Below, piece after piece: positions 46,641 through 58,365 of a stretch of 64,000 nucleotides of DNA. Position numbers and translations under genes: made by a program. Every line of letters begins with the position of its first letter. Within the stretch, counting starts at the first letter, position 1. The stretch is from assembly GCF_010728925.1 (NCBI RefSeq), contig NZ_AP022608.1, positions 2,728,001 to 2,792,000 of the forward strand, in the 5' to 3' direction. The DNA is from Mycolicibacterium gadium (lineage in GTDB: Bacteria > Actinomycetota > Actinomycetes > Mycobacteriales > Mycobacteriaceae). The notes beneath the pieces are model-generated. The model saw only the letters and a program-made list of their open reading frames with translations. It was not told the DNA's origin and did no database searches.

Positions 46641-48146
46641 ATGGGCGCACAAGGCGAAGAGGAATGCGTGCGTGACGAACTGCGGACCCTGTTCCTGTTC
46701 GAGGACCTGTCCGATCCGCAGCTCGACATCCTGTGCGCGGCCGGCCACATCGAGACGTTCCCCGCGGGCCCCATCGTCCAGGAAGGCGAGCCGGCGACCT
46801 GTTTTTACGTGATGATCGACGGCGAGCTGATCATGTCGAAGCGGTCCGGCGGCGTCGACATCCAGACCAACCGCACGTCTCAGCGCGGCGTGTACTTCGG
46901 CGCGTGGTCGGCCTACATCCCCGGTGAAGAGCAGGCCTATCAGGCCTCGGTACGCCTGACCAGGCCCGCCCGCTGCTTCGTGTTGGACTCCAACAAGTTC
47001 GCGGATTTCATGCGAACCCAGTTCCCCATGGCCGTCCATCTGCTCGAGGGACACCTCGTCGGTGGCCGCCGACAGACCCAGATCATCGGCCAGCGCGAGA
47101 AGCTGCTGGCGCTGGGCACCATCACCGCGGGCCTGACCCATCAGCTCAACAACCCGGCCGCCGCCACCGCCCGCGCGGTGGCTGACCTACGCGAAGGCGT
47201 CGGGCATATGCGGCACAAGCTCGCGATGGTGGCCGAGGCCAAGTTCACGCCGGAGGCCCTGCGGGTTCTGGTGAACATTCAGGACGAGGTCGCCGAGCAG
47301 GTCGCCAAGTCCCGAGATCATGAGCTGACCGCGCTGGAAACCTCCGATCGCGAAGACCAGATCGGCGAATGGCTCGAAGACCACGGCATCGTCGGCGCCT
47401 GGGATTACGCGCCGACGTTCGTGGAGGCGGGCCTGGACACCGATTGGCTGGAGCGGGTTTCGGCGTTGGTGGACGACGTCGACAACACCGCGTCGCTGCA
47501 GGGCGCGATCGGTTGGCTGAAATACACGATCGACAACGAGCTGCGGATGAACGAGATCGCCGAGGCCAGCAAGCGCATCTCCACGCTGCTCGCGGGTGCG
47601 AAGCAGTACTCGCAGATGGATCGCGCCTCCTACGGCAGCGCCGACGTCCACGAACTGCTGCGCAGCACACTCATGATGTTCGGCGACAAGATCGGCATGG
47701 AAGGCAAGGGCAAGCCCGTCACCCTGGTCAAGCAAATGGACAAGACCCTGCCCGAATTGCAGTGCTACCCAGGGGATCTCAACCAGGTGTGGGAGAACAT
47801 CATCGACAACGCCATCCAGGCGATGGGCGGCCAGGGCACCTTGACCATCCGCACTTCGCGCGAGAACGACGAGATGATTCGCATCGAAATCTGCGACGAC
47901 GGGCCAGGCATCCCCGAGGAGATCATCGGCCGCATCTTCACACCCTTCTTCACGACGAAGCCATTCGGTGAGGGCACCGGTCTCGGACTGGATCTCGCCT
48001 GGCGGATCATCGTCGAGAAGCACGGCGGAAACATCGCCGTGCAGTCCGAACCGGGCGACACCAGATTCATCGTCTGCCTTCCGTTGGTGGCCCCCGCCCC
48101 GATCGCGCCCACGCCGGGCGAACTGTCGGCCGCCGGCACGGAATAG
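46641..48146 (+). CDS. cyclic-nucleotide-binding-domain sensor histidine kinase
   Basis: The 501-residue protein has an N-terminal cNMP/CRP-like domain (about 12-135: LFLFEDLSDPQLDILCAAGH, IVQEGEPATCFYVMIDGEL). The H-box AGLTHQLNNPAAATARA has His near residue 167, and a helical linker follows. The HATPase domain has NIIDNAIQAMGG (N box), CDDGPGIPEE (G1), FTTKPFGEGTGLGLDLAW (F/G2). No membrane helix, so it is cytosolic. It probably phosphorylates the upstream receiver domain. Its cNMP domain could link it to nucleotide cyclases such as the one at 23757, though that is inference. Confidence 0.92.
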   Translation: MGAQGEEECVRDELRTLFLFEDLSDPQLDILCAAGHIETFPAGPIVQEGEPATCFYVMIDGELIMSKRSGGVDIQTNRTSQRGVYFGAWSAYIPGEEQAYQASVRLTRPARCFVLDSNKFADFMRTQFPMAVHLLEGHLVGGRRQTQIIGQREKLLALGTITAGLTHQLNNPAAATARAVADLREGVGHMRHKLAMVAEAKFTPEALRVLVNIQDEVAEQVAKSRDHELTALETSDREDQIGEWLEDHGIVGAWDYAPTFVEAGLDTDWLERVSALVDDVDNTASLQGAIGWLKYTIDNELRMNEIAEASKRISTLLAGAKQYSQMDRASYGSADVHELLRSTLMMFGDKIGMEGKGKPVTLVKQMDKTLPELQCYPGDLNQVWENIIDNAIQAMGGQGTLTIRTSRENDEMIRIEICDDGPGIPEEIIGRIFTPFFTTKPFGEGTGLGLDLAWRIIVEKHGGNIAVQSEPGDTRFIVCLPLVAPAPIAPTPGELSAAGTE

Positions 48147-48204
48147 TTCGAATCACTGCGCGCCGAACGGAATACGCTCCCGCGCCTGGACGGTTGGAGC
48201 AAGA

Positions 48205-49050
48205 ATGACCACACCTGATCTCGGCAAGTTCGGCGTTTTCGGCCACTACTCGGGGTGGCAGCAGCTGTCCGCGCAGCAGCTCAAGGACATCGAATCCCTC
48301 GGCTACGGAGCCATCTGGGCCGGTGGCTCACCACCTGCCGAGCTCGACTGGATCGACCCCATCCTGTCAGCCACCGAGTCGCTGCAACTGGCGACGGGCA
48401 TCGTCAATATCTGGACTGCCGCGGCCGGTCCTGTCGCCGAATCCTTCCACCGCATCGAGAAGGCCCACCCCGGCCGGTTCTTGCTCGGCATCGGCGTCGG
48501 CCATCCCGAAGCACACCAGGAGTACAAGAAGCCCTACGACGCGCTGAACGAGTACCTCGACAAGCTCGACGAGTACGGCGTACCCAAGGACCGCCGGGTG
48601 GTGGCCGCGCTCGGTCCGCAGGTGCTCAAGCTGTCGGCGCGCCGCAGCGCCGGGGCGCATCCGTACCTGACCACACCCGAGCACACCGCGCGGGCACGCG
48701 AGCTCGTCGGTCCGGACGCCTTCATCGCCCCCGAGCACAAGGTGGTGCTGACCACGGATGCGGACCGCGCCCGCGCGGTCGGCCGTAAGGCGCTGGAGGT
48801 CTACCTGAACCTCGCGAACTACCTGAACAACTGGAAGCGGCTGGGCTTCACCGATGCCGACGTCGCGAAGCCGGGCAGCGACGCGCTCGTCGACGCGGTC
48901 GTGGCGTACGGCACCACCGACGCCGTCTCCGCACGGCTCACCGAGCACCTGACCGCAGGCGCCAACCATGTTCCGATTCAGGTCTTGACGGGTACTGACA
49001 AGCTCGTGCCCGCGCTCACCGAGTTGGCGGGCCCGCTCGGACTTCAGTGA
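48205..49050 (+). CDS. LLM class F420-dependent oxidoreductase (first of a tandem pair)
   Basis: The 281-residue protein begins MTTPDLGKFGVFGHYSGW from an ATG six bases after GGAG. ESLGYGAIWAGGSPPAELDWIDP, ATGIVNIWTAAAGPV and HPGRFLLGIGVGHPEAHQEY place it in the luciferase-like F420 family. A close paralogue follows after a short gap. By position it corresponds to Rv3463 of M. tuberculosis. Substrate unknown. Confidence 0.87.
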   Translation: MTTPDLGKFGVFGHYSGWQQLSAQQLKDIESLGYGAIWAGGSPPAELDWIDPILSATESLQLATGIVNIWTAAAGPVAESFHRIEKAHPGRFLLGIGVGHPEAHQEYKKPYDALNEYLDKLDEYGVPKDRRVVAALGPQVLKLSARRSAGAHPYLTTPEHTARARELVGPDAFIAPEHKVVLTTDADRARAVGRKALEVYLNLANYLNNWKRLGFTDADVAKPGSDALVDAVVAYGTTDAVSARLTEHLTAGANHVPIQVLTGTDKLVPALTELAGPLGLQ

Positions 49051-49061
49051 AGGGAAACCCC

Positions 49062-49904
49062 ATGAGTGAGCTCAAACCCGACCTCGGCCGTTTCGGGGTA
49101 TGGACGTTCGGCACACCCAAGCCCGAACAGGCGACCGAGATCGAGCGGCTGGGCTACGGCGCGATCTGGATCGGCGGCTCACCGGCAGGTGATCTCGAAT
49201 ACGTCGAGCCGCTGCTGGACGCCACCGAGACACTGCAGGTCGCGACCGGCATCATCAACGTCTGGCAGGCACCAGCCGAGCAGGTCGGCGAGGCCTATCA
49301 CCGCATCGAGGACAAGTACCCGGGACGGTTCCTGCTCGGCGTCGGGATCGGACACCCCGAACACACCGAGGAATACCGCAAGCCCTACGACGTGCTCGTC
49401 GAATACCTCGATGTGCTCGACGGCTTGAAGGTGCCGACGAGCCGACGGGTCATCGCCGCGCTAGGGCCCAAGGTGCTCAAGCTGTCGGCCCGGCGCAGCG
49501 CGGGCGCCCACCCGTACTTGACCACCCCCCAGCACACCGGAGAGGCCCGAAACCTGTTGGGGCCAACGGTATTTCTGGCCCCTGAGCACAAGGTCGTGCT
49601 GGCGCGCGACGCCGAGGCGTCCCGGAAGATCGGGCGCGACACCGTGGACTTCTACCTCAACCTCTCCAACTATCTGAACAACTGGAAGCGGCTGGGGTTC
49701 ACCGACGACGACATCGCCAAGCCCGGCAGTGACCGGCTGATCGACGCGGTCGTCGCGCACGGCACGCCCGAGGACATCACCAAGCAGCTCACCGAGCACA
49801 TCGAGGCCGGAGCCGATCACGTGGCGATCCAGGTGCTGGGCGGCTGGGATGCCCTGCTGCCGACGCTGGAGGAACTGGCGGGCCCGCTCGGCCTCAAGAG
49901 CTGA
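49062..49904 (+). CDS. LLM class F420-dependent oxidoreductase (second of a tandem pair)
   Basis: The 280-residue protein begins MSELKPDLGRFGVWTFG, the ATG preceded by AAGGGAA. It shares long identical blocks with its neighbour, such as VLKLSARRSAGAHPYLTTP and YLNNWKRLGFTD, so it is a tandem duplication. The two are probably cotranscribed; the GTG at 49047 overlapping the previous stop is a weaker start. They may form a heteromer or act on related substrates. Confidence 0.87.
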   Translation: MSELKPDLGRFGVWTFGTPKPEQATEIERLGYGAIWIGGSPAGDLEYVEPLLDATETLQVATGIINVWQAPAEQVGEAYHRIEDKYPGRFLLGVGIGHPEHTEEYRKPYDVLVEYLDVLDGLKVPTSRRVIAALGPKVLKLSARRSAGAHPYLTTPQHTGEARNLLGPTVFLAPEHKVVLARDAEASRKIGRDTVDFYLNLSNYLNNWKRLGFTDDDIAKPGSDRLIDAVVAHGTPEDITKQLTEHIEAGADHVAIQVLGGWDALLPTLEELAGPLGLKS

Positions 49905-49940
49905 TTGACCCAATGATATGCATGAGCTTACGATAAGCGT

Positions 49941-49948
<8 letters not shown>
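49905..49948 (+). promoter_or_regulatory. promoter with 33-bp near-palindrome over a leaderless-looking start
   Basis: TTGACC (49905-49910) and TACGAT (49929-49934), 18 bp apart, form a good sigma-A-type promoter. The ATG at 49941 lies seven bases after the -10, which fits a leaderless mRNA; no ribosome site is visible. The outer arms ATATGCAT (49916-49923) and ATGCATAT (49941-49948) pair perfectly, as do the inner arms GCTTA (49926-49930) and TAAGC (49934-49938). Together they enclose the -10 and the start. This looks like a repressor operator. Confidence 0.65.
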
Positions 49949-52152
<2,204 letters not shown>

Positions 52153-52193
52153 CTGCGCCGCGCAGGCCCCTTGCGCACCTCATCGGCGCATTA

Positions 52194-52214
52194 CTAGGAT
52201 ATCCAAGTATCTAG
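52194..52214. promoter_or_regulatory. imperfect palindrome upstream of mmsA
   Basis: GGATATCC inside CTAGGATATCCAAGTATC and CTAG at both ends gives an AT-rich, partly symmetrical 21-bp element 16 bases before the mmsA start. It is a candidate operator or -10 region for the valine-degradation operon. The symmetry is incomplete. Confidence 0.3.
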
Positions 52215-52229
52215 CAGCGAGGAACGATC

Positions 52230-53747
52230 ATGACCACACAGATTCCGCATTTCATCAACGGCAAGCGCGCGGCCGGCCAATCCACCCGTCTGGCCGACGT
52301 CATGAATCCCAGCACCGGAGAGGTGCAGGCCAAGGTGCCGATGGCCTCGCGGGCCGACGTGGACGAGGCCGTCGCCGGGGCCGCCGCCGCGCAGAAGGAA
52401 TGGGCCCCATGGAACCCCCAGCGCCGCGCCCGCGTGATGATGAGGTTCATCGACCTCGTCAACCAGAATGTAGAAGAGTTGGCCGAACTCCTCAGTCTGG
52501 AACACGGCAAGACCATCGCCGACTCCAAAGGTGACATCCAGCGTGGCATCGAGGTCATCGAGTTCGCGATCGGCATCCCGCACCTCATCAAGGGCGAGTA
52601 CACCGAGGGCGCGGGCACCGGCATCGACGTGTACTCGCTGCGGCAGCCGCTCGGCGTGGTCGCCGGCATCACCCCGTTCAACTTCCCCGCGATGATCCCG
52701 CTGTGGAAGGCCGGTCCCGCGCTCGCATGCGGAAATGCGTTCATCCTCAAGCCCAGTGAGCGTGACCCGTCGGTGCCGGTCCGGCTGGCCGAGCTGTTCC
52801 TGCAGGCCGGTCTGCCGCCGGGCGTGTTCCAGGTGGTGCACGGCGACAAGGAAGCCGTCGACGCGATCCTCGAGCACCCCGTGATCCAGGCCGTCGGCTT
52901 CGTCGGCAGCTCCGACATCGCGCAGTACATCTACTCCGGTGCCGCCGCCAACGGTAAACGGGCGCAGTGCTTCGGCGGCGCGAAGAACCACATGATCGTG
53001 ATGCCCGATGCCGATATGGACAACGCCGTCGACGCGCTCATCGGCGCAGGCTACGGCAGCGCGGGCGAACGCTGCATGGCGATCAGCGTCGCGGTGCCTG
53101 TCGGTGAGCAGACCGCAGACCGGTTGCGCGCCAGGCTGATCGAGCGGGTCAACGGCCTGCGCGTCGGCCACAGCCTCGACCCGAAAGCCGACTACGGCCC
53201 GCTGGTCACCGAGGCCGCGCTGGCCCGCGTCAAGGACTACATCCAGCAGGGTGTGGACGCCGGCGCCGAGGCCGTCGTCGACGGCCGCGAACGCACGAGC
53301 GACGAGCTGACTTTCGACGAGGCTGACCTGTCGAAGGGTTACTTCATCGGCCCGACCTTGTTCGACCACGTCACCCCCGACATGTCGATCTATACCGACG
53401 AGATCTTCGGACCCGTGCTGTGCATCGTGCGTGCCAACGACTACGAGGAGGCGCTGGCGCTTCCGTCCGAGCATGAATACGGCAACGGAGTCGCGATTTT
53501 CACCCGTGACGGCGACACCGCACGGGACTTCGTGTCGCGGGTGCAGGTCGGCATGGTCGGTGTCAACGTGCCGATTCCCGTCCCGGTCGCCTATCACACG
53601 TTCGGCGGCTGGAAGCGCTCCGGATTCGGCGATCTCAACCAGCACGGTCCCTCGTCGATCATGTTCTACACGAAGACCAAGACGGTGACGCAGCGCTGGC
53701 CCGCGGGCAGCCACGGCGCGGAGTTCGTCATCCCGACCATGAAATAG
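52230..53747 (+). CDS. mmsA: CoA-acylating methylmalonate-semialdehyde dehydrogenase
   Basis: The 505-residue aldehyde dehydrogenase has GVVAGITPFNFPAMIPLWKAG, the NAD loop VGFVGSSDIAQYIY and the nucleophile Cys282 in AGERCMAISVAVPVGEQ. It converts (methyl)malonate semialdehyde to propionyl/acetyl-CoA at the end of valine catabolism. It is the first gene of mmsA-acyl-CoA dehydrogenase-mmsB, the same order as Rv0753c-Rv0751c. Confidence 0.95.
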   Translation: MTTQIPHFINGKRAAGQSTRLADVMNPSTGEVQAKVPMASRADVDEAVAGAAAAQKEWAPWNPQRRARVMMRFIDLVNQNVEELAELLSLEHGKTIADSKGDIQRGIEVIEFAIGIPHLIKGEYTEGAGTGIDVYSLRQPLGVVAGITPFNFPAMIPLWKAGPALACGNAFILKPSERDPSVPVRLAELFLQAGLPPGVFQVVHGDKEAVDAILEHPVIQAVGFVGSSDIAQYIYSGAAANGKRAQCFGGAKNHMIVMPDADMDNAVDALIGAGYGSAGERCMAISVAVPVGEQTADRLRARLIERVNGLRVGHSLDPKADYGPLVTEAALARVKDYIQQGVDAGAEAVVDGRERTSDELTFDEADLSKGYFIGPTLFDHVTPDMSIYTDEIFGPVLCIVRANDYEEALALPSEHEYGNGVAIFTRDGDTARDFVSRVQVGMVGVNVPIPVPVAYHTFGGWKRSGFGDLNQHGPSSIMFYTKTKTVTQRWPAGSHGAEFVIPTMK

Positions 53748-54923
53748 ATGGACTACTTCGGGCTGGACGAAGACGAACGCGTGATCGCCGAGACGGCGGC
53801 CGCGTTCGCCGAGAAGCGCCTCGCGCCTTACGCATTGGAATGGGACGAGAGCCACCACTTCCCCACTGACGTGTTGCGGGAGGCCGCCGATCTCGGGATG
53901 GCCGCGATCTACTGCCGAGAGGATGTCGGCGGCAGCGAGCTACGGCGCCTGGACGCGGTGCGGATCTTCGAGCAGCTGGCGATGGCCGACCCCACGATCG
54001 CGTCGTTTCTGTCGATTCACAACATGTGCGCGTGGATGGTCGACACGTACGGCACCGACGAACAGCGCAAGTCATGGTTACCGCGGCTGGCCTCCATGGA
54101 GGCGATCGCCAGTTACTGTCTCACCGAGCCGGGCGCCGGATCGGATGCCGGCGCGTTGAGCACCAGAGCTGTCCGAAGCGGGAACGCCGCCGGATCAGAC
54201 TGGGTGCTCGATGGTGTCAAACAGTTCATCTCCGGGGCCGGTTCCTCAGATCTGTACGTGGTCATGGCCCGTACCGGCGGTAACGGCCCCCGCGGCATCT
54301 CCGCGTTCCTCGTCGAAAAGAACACGCCGGGGCTGAGTTTCGGCGCGCAAGAAGCGAAGATGGGTTGGAACGCCCAACCGACCGCACAGGTGATCTTCGA
54401 TGGTGTGCGGGTGTCCGCGGACGCGATGCTCGGCGGCGCCGACGGTGAGGGCACCGGCTTCGGCATCGCGATGAATGGGCTCAACGGCGGCCGAATCAAC
54501 ATCGCCGCATGCTCGCTCGGTGGCGCGCAGGCCGCTCACGACAAGGCGCGCAGCTATTTGGCGGACCGGCAGGCGTTCGGCGGTTCACTGCTCGACGAGC
54601 CCACCATCCGGTTCGCCCTCGCCGATATGGCGACGGCGCTGCAGGCGTCACGAACGTTGTTGTGGCGCGCGGCGTCCGCCCTCGACGAGAACCATCCGGA
54701 GAAGGTCGAGCTGTGCGCGATGGCCAAGCGCTATGTCACAGATTCCTGCTTTGATGTGGCCGATCAGGCGCTGCAGTTGCACGGCGGCTACGGCTATCTA
54801 CGCGAGTACGGGCTCGAGAAGATCGTCCGCGATCTACGGGTGCATCGAATCCTCGAGGGCACCAACGAAATCATGCGTGTGGTCATCGGCCGGGCCGAAG
54901 CGGCCCGGGCCCGCGCGTCTTAA
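53748..54923 (+). CDS. acyl-CoA dehydrogenase, probably isobutyryl-CoA dehydrogenase
   Basis: The 391-residue protein begins MDYFGLDEDERVIAETAAAFAEK directly after the mmsA stop (TAG-ATG). It has the flavin motifs SYCLTEPGAGSDAGALST and DRQAFGGSLLDEPTIRFALAD, and QLHGGYGYLREYGLEKIVRDLRVHRILEGTNEIMR with a Glu positioned as catalytic base. Context between mmsA and mmsB points to the branched-chain (isobutyryl-CoA) step; Rv0752c (fadE9) holds this place in M. tuberculosis. Confidence 0.93.
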   Translation: MDYFGLDEDERVIAETAAAFAEKRLAPYALEWDESHHFPTDVLREAADLGMAAIYCREDVGGSELRRLDAVRIFEQLAMADPTIASFLSIHNMCAWMVDTYGTDEQRKSWLPRLASMEAIASYCLTEPGAGSDAGALSTRAVRSGNAAGSDWVLDGVKQFISGAGSSDLYVVMARTGGNGPRGISAFLVEKNTPGLSFGAQEAKMGWNAQPTAQVIFDGVRVSADAMLGGADGEGTGFGIAMNGLNGGRINIAACSLGGAQAAHDKARSYLADRQAFGGSLLDEPTIRFALADMATALQASRTLLWRAASALDENHPEKVELCAMAKRYVTDSCFDVADQALQLHGGYGYLREYGLEKIVRDLRVHRILEGTNEIMRVVIGRAEAARARAS

Positions 54924-54936
54924 TCAGGAGGCGTCA

Positions 54937-55827
54937 ATGTCGACGATCGCGTTCCTCGGGCTGGGCCACATGGGCGGTCCGATGGCGACCAACCTCGTCG
55001 CCGCGGGCCACACCGTCCACGGATTCGATCCAGTTGCCGCGTTGAAGGATGCCGCCGCCGAGAACGGTGCACAGGTCTTCGACAGCGTCGCCGCGGCGGC
55101 GTCGGGAGTCGACGTGGTGATCACCTCGCTGCCCAACGGCGACATCGTGAAGGCGGTGTACGCCGACGCGCTGTCGGCGGCGCCCGAAGGCACGCTGTTC
55201 ATCGACACGTCGACCATCTCGGTCGACGATGCACGCACCATCAACAAGCAGGCCGCCGATCACGGGCATGCCCAGCTCGACGCGCCGGTGTCGGGCGGGG
55301 TGAAGGGTGCGGTCGCCGGCACGCTGGCCTTCATGGTCGGTGGCGACGAAGCCGCGGTCGAGCGGGCACGGCCAGTACTGGAACCGTTGGCGGGCAAAAT
55401 CATTCACTGCGGCGGCTCGGGCACCGGGCAGGCCGCCAAACTGTGCAACAACATGGTGCTGGCCGTGCAGCAGATCGCCGCAGGCGAAGCTTTTGTGCTC
55501 GCCGAAAAGCTGGGTTTGTCCGCCCAGTCCCTGTTCGACGTGATCACCGGCGCGACAGGCAACTGTTGGGCGATCCACACGAACTGCCCGGTGCCGGGAC
55601 CGGTTCCGACCTCACCGGCCAACAACGATTTCAAGCCGGGCTTCGCGACCGCGTTGATGCACAAGGACATCGGCCTCGCGATGGACGCGGTCAAGTCGAC
55701 GGGTTCGACGGCTCCGCTGGGCACTCACGCCGCCGAGATCTACGCTCAGTTCATTGCGACCAACGGTATCAACGCCGACAAGGACTTCAGCGCGGTCATC
55801 GAAATGATCCGCAAGGGTCAGGCCTGA
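54937..55827 (+). CDS. mmsB: 3-hydroxyisobutyrate dehydrogenase
   Basis: The 296-residue protein begins MSTIAFLGLGHMGGPMATNLVAAGH after a perfect AGGAGG. It has the NAD GLGHMG loop, the substrate loop DAPVSGGVKGAVAGTL and the catalytic Lys in GTGQAAKLCNNMVL. It oxidises 3-hydroxyisobutyrate to methylmalonate semialdehyde, the mmsA substrate. Its 3' end overlaps the convergent serine hydrolase by 10 bases. Confidence 0.95.
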   Translation: MSTIAFLGLGHMGGPMATNLVAAGHTVHGFDPVAALKDAAAENGAQVFDSVAAAASGVDVVITSLPNGDIVKAVYADALSAAPEGTLFIDTSTISVDDARTINKQAADHGHAQLDAPVSGGVKGAVAGTLAFMVGGDEAAVERARPVLEPLAGKIIHCGGSGTGQAAKLCNNMVLAVQQIAAGEAFVLAEKLGLSAQSLFDVITGATGNCWAIHTNCPVPGPVPTSPANNDFKPGFATALMHKDIGLAMDAVKSTGSTAPLGTHAAEIYAQFIATNGINADKDFSAVIEMIRKGQA

Positions 55828-57014
55828 GTCCTCTCCCCGAGCACGTCGCGGAACAGCGCTTGCCGCAGCGCCAGTTCCCGCGGGTCGCTGTGGGCGTGAT
55901 AGCCCAGCTTGTTCAGCACATACCCGTACCCGATGCCGGTGTCCGGATCGGCGAAGCCGAACGAGCCCCCGAGCCCGGGCCATCCGAAAGCCTTTCCGGT
56001 GGAACCGAATACGAATTTGGCCGTGGGCTTGCCGAAACCCAGGGAGAACGACATGTCGAGGAACATCACCTTGTCGCGTACACCCCGTGTGGGCGGTACG
56101 GCGGGTGCCTCGAGCGCGTCGCGCACCGTCCTGCTCAGGCCCAACCCCGGGCCACCGGTTGCGGCGGCACCGTAGAGTTTGGCGACGGAGTCAGCCGACG
56201 CCGTCCCGTTCACCGATGGCATCTCGGGTATCCGCACCTCGTCGCGATTGAAGTCGCCGGCATCCTTCACGCCTGCGGCCACCACAAAGGCTCGGGCGGG
56301 CAGACTCTTCGGATTGAACAGGCTCGCGACGAACAGCGGGGGCATCGTGCGGAGATGCAGCAGCATTTCGCGCCTTGTCACCGGTTCGAGCAGCGCCACC
56401 CGGCCGCGATCGACCGACGGCGGCAGGCCGATGTGGAGGTCCAATCCGAGTGGATCGGCGATCTCCTCGGCGAAGAACCGCCCAAGCGTGCGGCCTTGCG
56501 GGTCCACCTTCCGGATGAGCGCGGACTGATACCAGCCGAGCGTCGCCGCGTGATAGCCGTACCTCGTGCCGGGAGGCCATGCGGGGAGCTGCTCGGCGAT
56601 TCTGGCCGACATCCTGTCCGGGTCGGCGAGCTCGGCGAGCGTCAGGGGTGGGGTGATCGCGACCAGGCCGGCTTGGTGACTGAGCAACTGTCGCACGGTG
56701 ATGCCACCTTTGCCACCCTGCGCGAACTCCGGCCAGTAGTCGGCCACCTTGGCGTCGTAGTCGATCAGCCCCCGCGACGCGGCGACCGCCACGGCAAGTG
56801 AGGCAACGCCTTTCGTCGTCGAGAAGACGTTGACGATGGTGTCCTGCTGCCACGGCTCCCGGGTGACACCGTTGCGGTGGCCGGCCCACAGATCGACCAC
56901 CTTGCGCCCGTCGCGATAGACCGCGACAGCGGCACCGGTTTCCTTGCCGGTTTCGAAGTTGCGACGAAACGCGTCGACGACCTTCCCGTAGCCCTCGTCG
57001 GCGTCACCACCCAT
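55818..57014 (-). CDS. serine hydrolase, beta-lactamase/EstB family (second of tandem pair)
   Basis: The 398-residue protein begins MGGDADEGYGKVVDAFRRNF. The Ser-x-x-Lys nucleophile is STTK (VNVFSTTKGVASL), the Tyr of YGYHAATLGWY is the likely base, and HQAGL follows. These class C-like serine hydrolases act on esters or small peptides; no signal peptide is visible, so it is cytosolic. It lies 15 bases downstream of a close paralogue. Confidence 0.9.
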   Translation of the reverse strand: MGGDADEGYGKVVDAFRRNFETGKETGAAVAVYRDGRKVVDLWAGHRNGVTREPWQQDTIVNVFSTTKGVASLAVAVAASRGLIDYDAKVADYWPEFAQGGKGGITVRQLLSHQAGLVAITPPLTLAELADPDRMSARIAEQLPAWPPGTRYGYHAATLGWYQSALIRKVDPQGRTLGRFFAEEIADPLGLDLHIGLPPSVDRGRVALLEPVTRREMLLHLRTMPPLFVASLFNPKSLPARAFVVAAGVKDAGDFNRDEVRIPEMPSVNGTASADSVAKLYGAAATGGPGLGLSRTVRDALEAPAVPPTRGVRDKVMFLDMSFSLGFGKPTAKFVFGSTGKAFGWPGLGGSFGFADPDTGIGYGYVLNKLGYHAHSDPRELALRQALFRDVLGERTQA

Positions 57015-57029
57015 GACCGTTCCCTCGTC

Positions 57030-58268
57030 TCACCTTTGCGGCCTCGCCCCCAAGACGTCTCGGAACAGCGCCTGCCGCAGCCGAAGTGCGCGCGGATCGC
57101 TGATCAGATGGAACCCGAGCTTGTTCATCACGTAGCCGAACCCAACCCCGGTATCCGGATCGGCAAAGCCGACCGAACCGCCGGCACCCGGCGCACCGAA
57201 CGCCTTGTCCGAGGACCCGATCACGTACTTCGCATTGTTCGGAATGGGCCGACCGAATCCCAGCGAGAAGGACGTGTCGACGTGCAACACCTTGTCGCGC
57301 AAACCCTTTGTCGGATACACCGGTGGCGCCGTCAGTGCGGCGAAGACCTCCGGCGTCAAACCGATCTTCGATCCGCCGATGGCGGCGTCGCCGTAGAGCT
57401 TGGCCACCGATTCGGCGGTGCCGGTTCCGTTGGCGGCCGGTATCTCGACGACACGGACGTCTTCCCGGTTGAACGTCGAAAGGCCGTTGGCCCCTTCGAA
57501 TGCGACACCGGCCTGCGCGGTCAACGTCATCGGGATGAACCAGGCGGCCGCCAACTTCGGTGGCAGCACATGCAGATGCAACAACGTGGCGATCTGAGAC
57601 GGCACGTGCAGATGCGCAACCCGATCGCGATCGATGTGGTCCGGTAGCCCGATGTGGAAGTCCAGGTGCAGCGGTCGGGCGATCTCCTCGGCGAAGTACC
57701 GGCCGAGAGTGCGCCGCTCGGGATCGACGTGGCGGATGAGTTCGGACGCATACCACCCGAGCGTGACGCCGTGATAGCCGTGGCGAGTCCCCGGCGGCCA
57801 GGCGGGCGGCTGTGCGGCCAAGCGCTCCGAGAGACGCTCCGGCACAGCGATATCGGCAAGGGTCAGCAGCGGCTTGATCACCGGCAGCCCGGCCTGATGG
57901 GCCAGCAGTTGCCGCACGGTGACCGATTCCTTGCCGCTCTGGGCGAACGCGGGCCAGTAGTCTGCCACTCGTGCGTCGTAATCGAGGAGCCCACGTGAAA
58001 CGGCTCGCGCGACGGCCAGCGCGGCAACGCCTTTCGTCGTCGAAAAGGTGTTGACCAGGGTGTCGTTGGTCCACGGCGCGCGAGTGGCCCCGTTGCGGAA
58101 TCCACCCCAGAGATCGACGACCTTGCGGCCGTCGCGATAGATCGTGAGGGCGGCGCCGATTTCCGCGCCGCTGGTCATGTTCAGTCGAAACGCGTCGGCG
58201 ACTTTTCCGTAGCCCTCGTCGACATCGCCGCGGACAAGCTCGGATGCGACCCCGGTTTTCTGAGCCAT
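57030..58268 (-). CDS. serine hydrolase, beta-lactamase/EstB family (first of tandem pair)
   Basis: The 412-residue protein begins MAQKTGVASELVRGDVDEGYGKVAD. It has STTK (NTFSTTKGVAALAVAR), HGYHGVTLGWYASELI and HQAGLPVI at the same spacing as its neighbour, and both end in GYVMNKLGF/GYVLNKLGY-type tails. The two are tandem duplicates transcribed together. No export signal. Substrate unknown. Confidence 0.9.
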   Translation of the reverse strand: MAQKTGVASELVRGDVDEGYGKVADAFRLNMTSGAEIGAALTIYRDGRKVVDLWGGFRNGATRAPWTNDTLVNTFSTTKGVAALAVARAVSRGLLDYDARVADYWPAFAQSGKESVTVRQLLAHQAGLPVIKPLLTLADIAVPERLSERLAAQPPAWPPGTRHGYHGVTLGWYASELIRHVDPERRTLGRYFAEEIARPLHLDFHIGLPDHIDRDRVAHLHVPSQIATLLHLHVLPPKLAAAWFIPMTLTAQAGVAFEGANGLSTFNREDVRVVEIPAANGTGTAESVAKLYGDAAIGGSKIGLTPEVFAALTAPPVYPTKGLRDKVLHVDTSFSLGFGRPIPNNAKYVIGSSDKAFGAPGAGGSVGFADPDTGVGFGYVMNKLGFHLISDPRALRLRQALFRDVLGARPQR

Positions 58269-58365
58269 GCCCTAGTTCACCGCCTCGACGGCGGCCTCAG
58301 CCAACGACACACCGCCGTGCGCGCGAATTTTATCTGCGTAGACGGTGCCGGACCGGCAATTTCGG

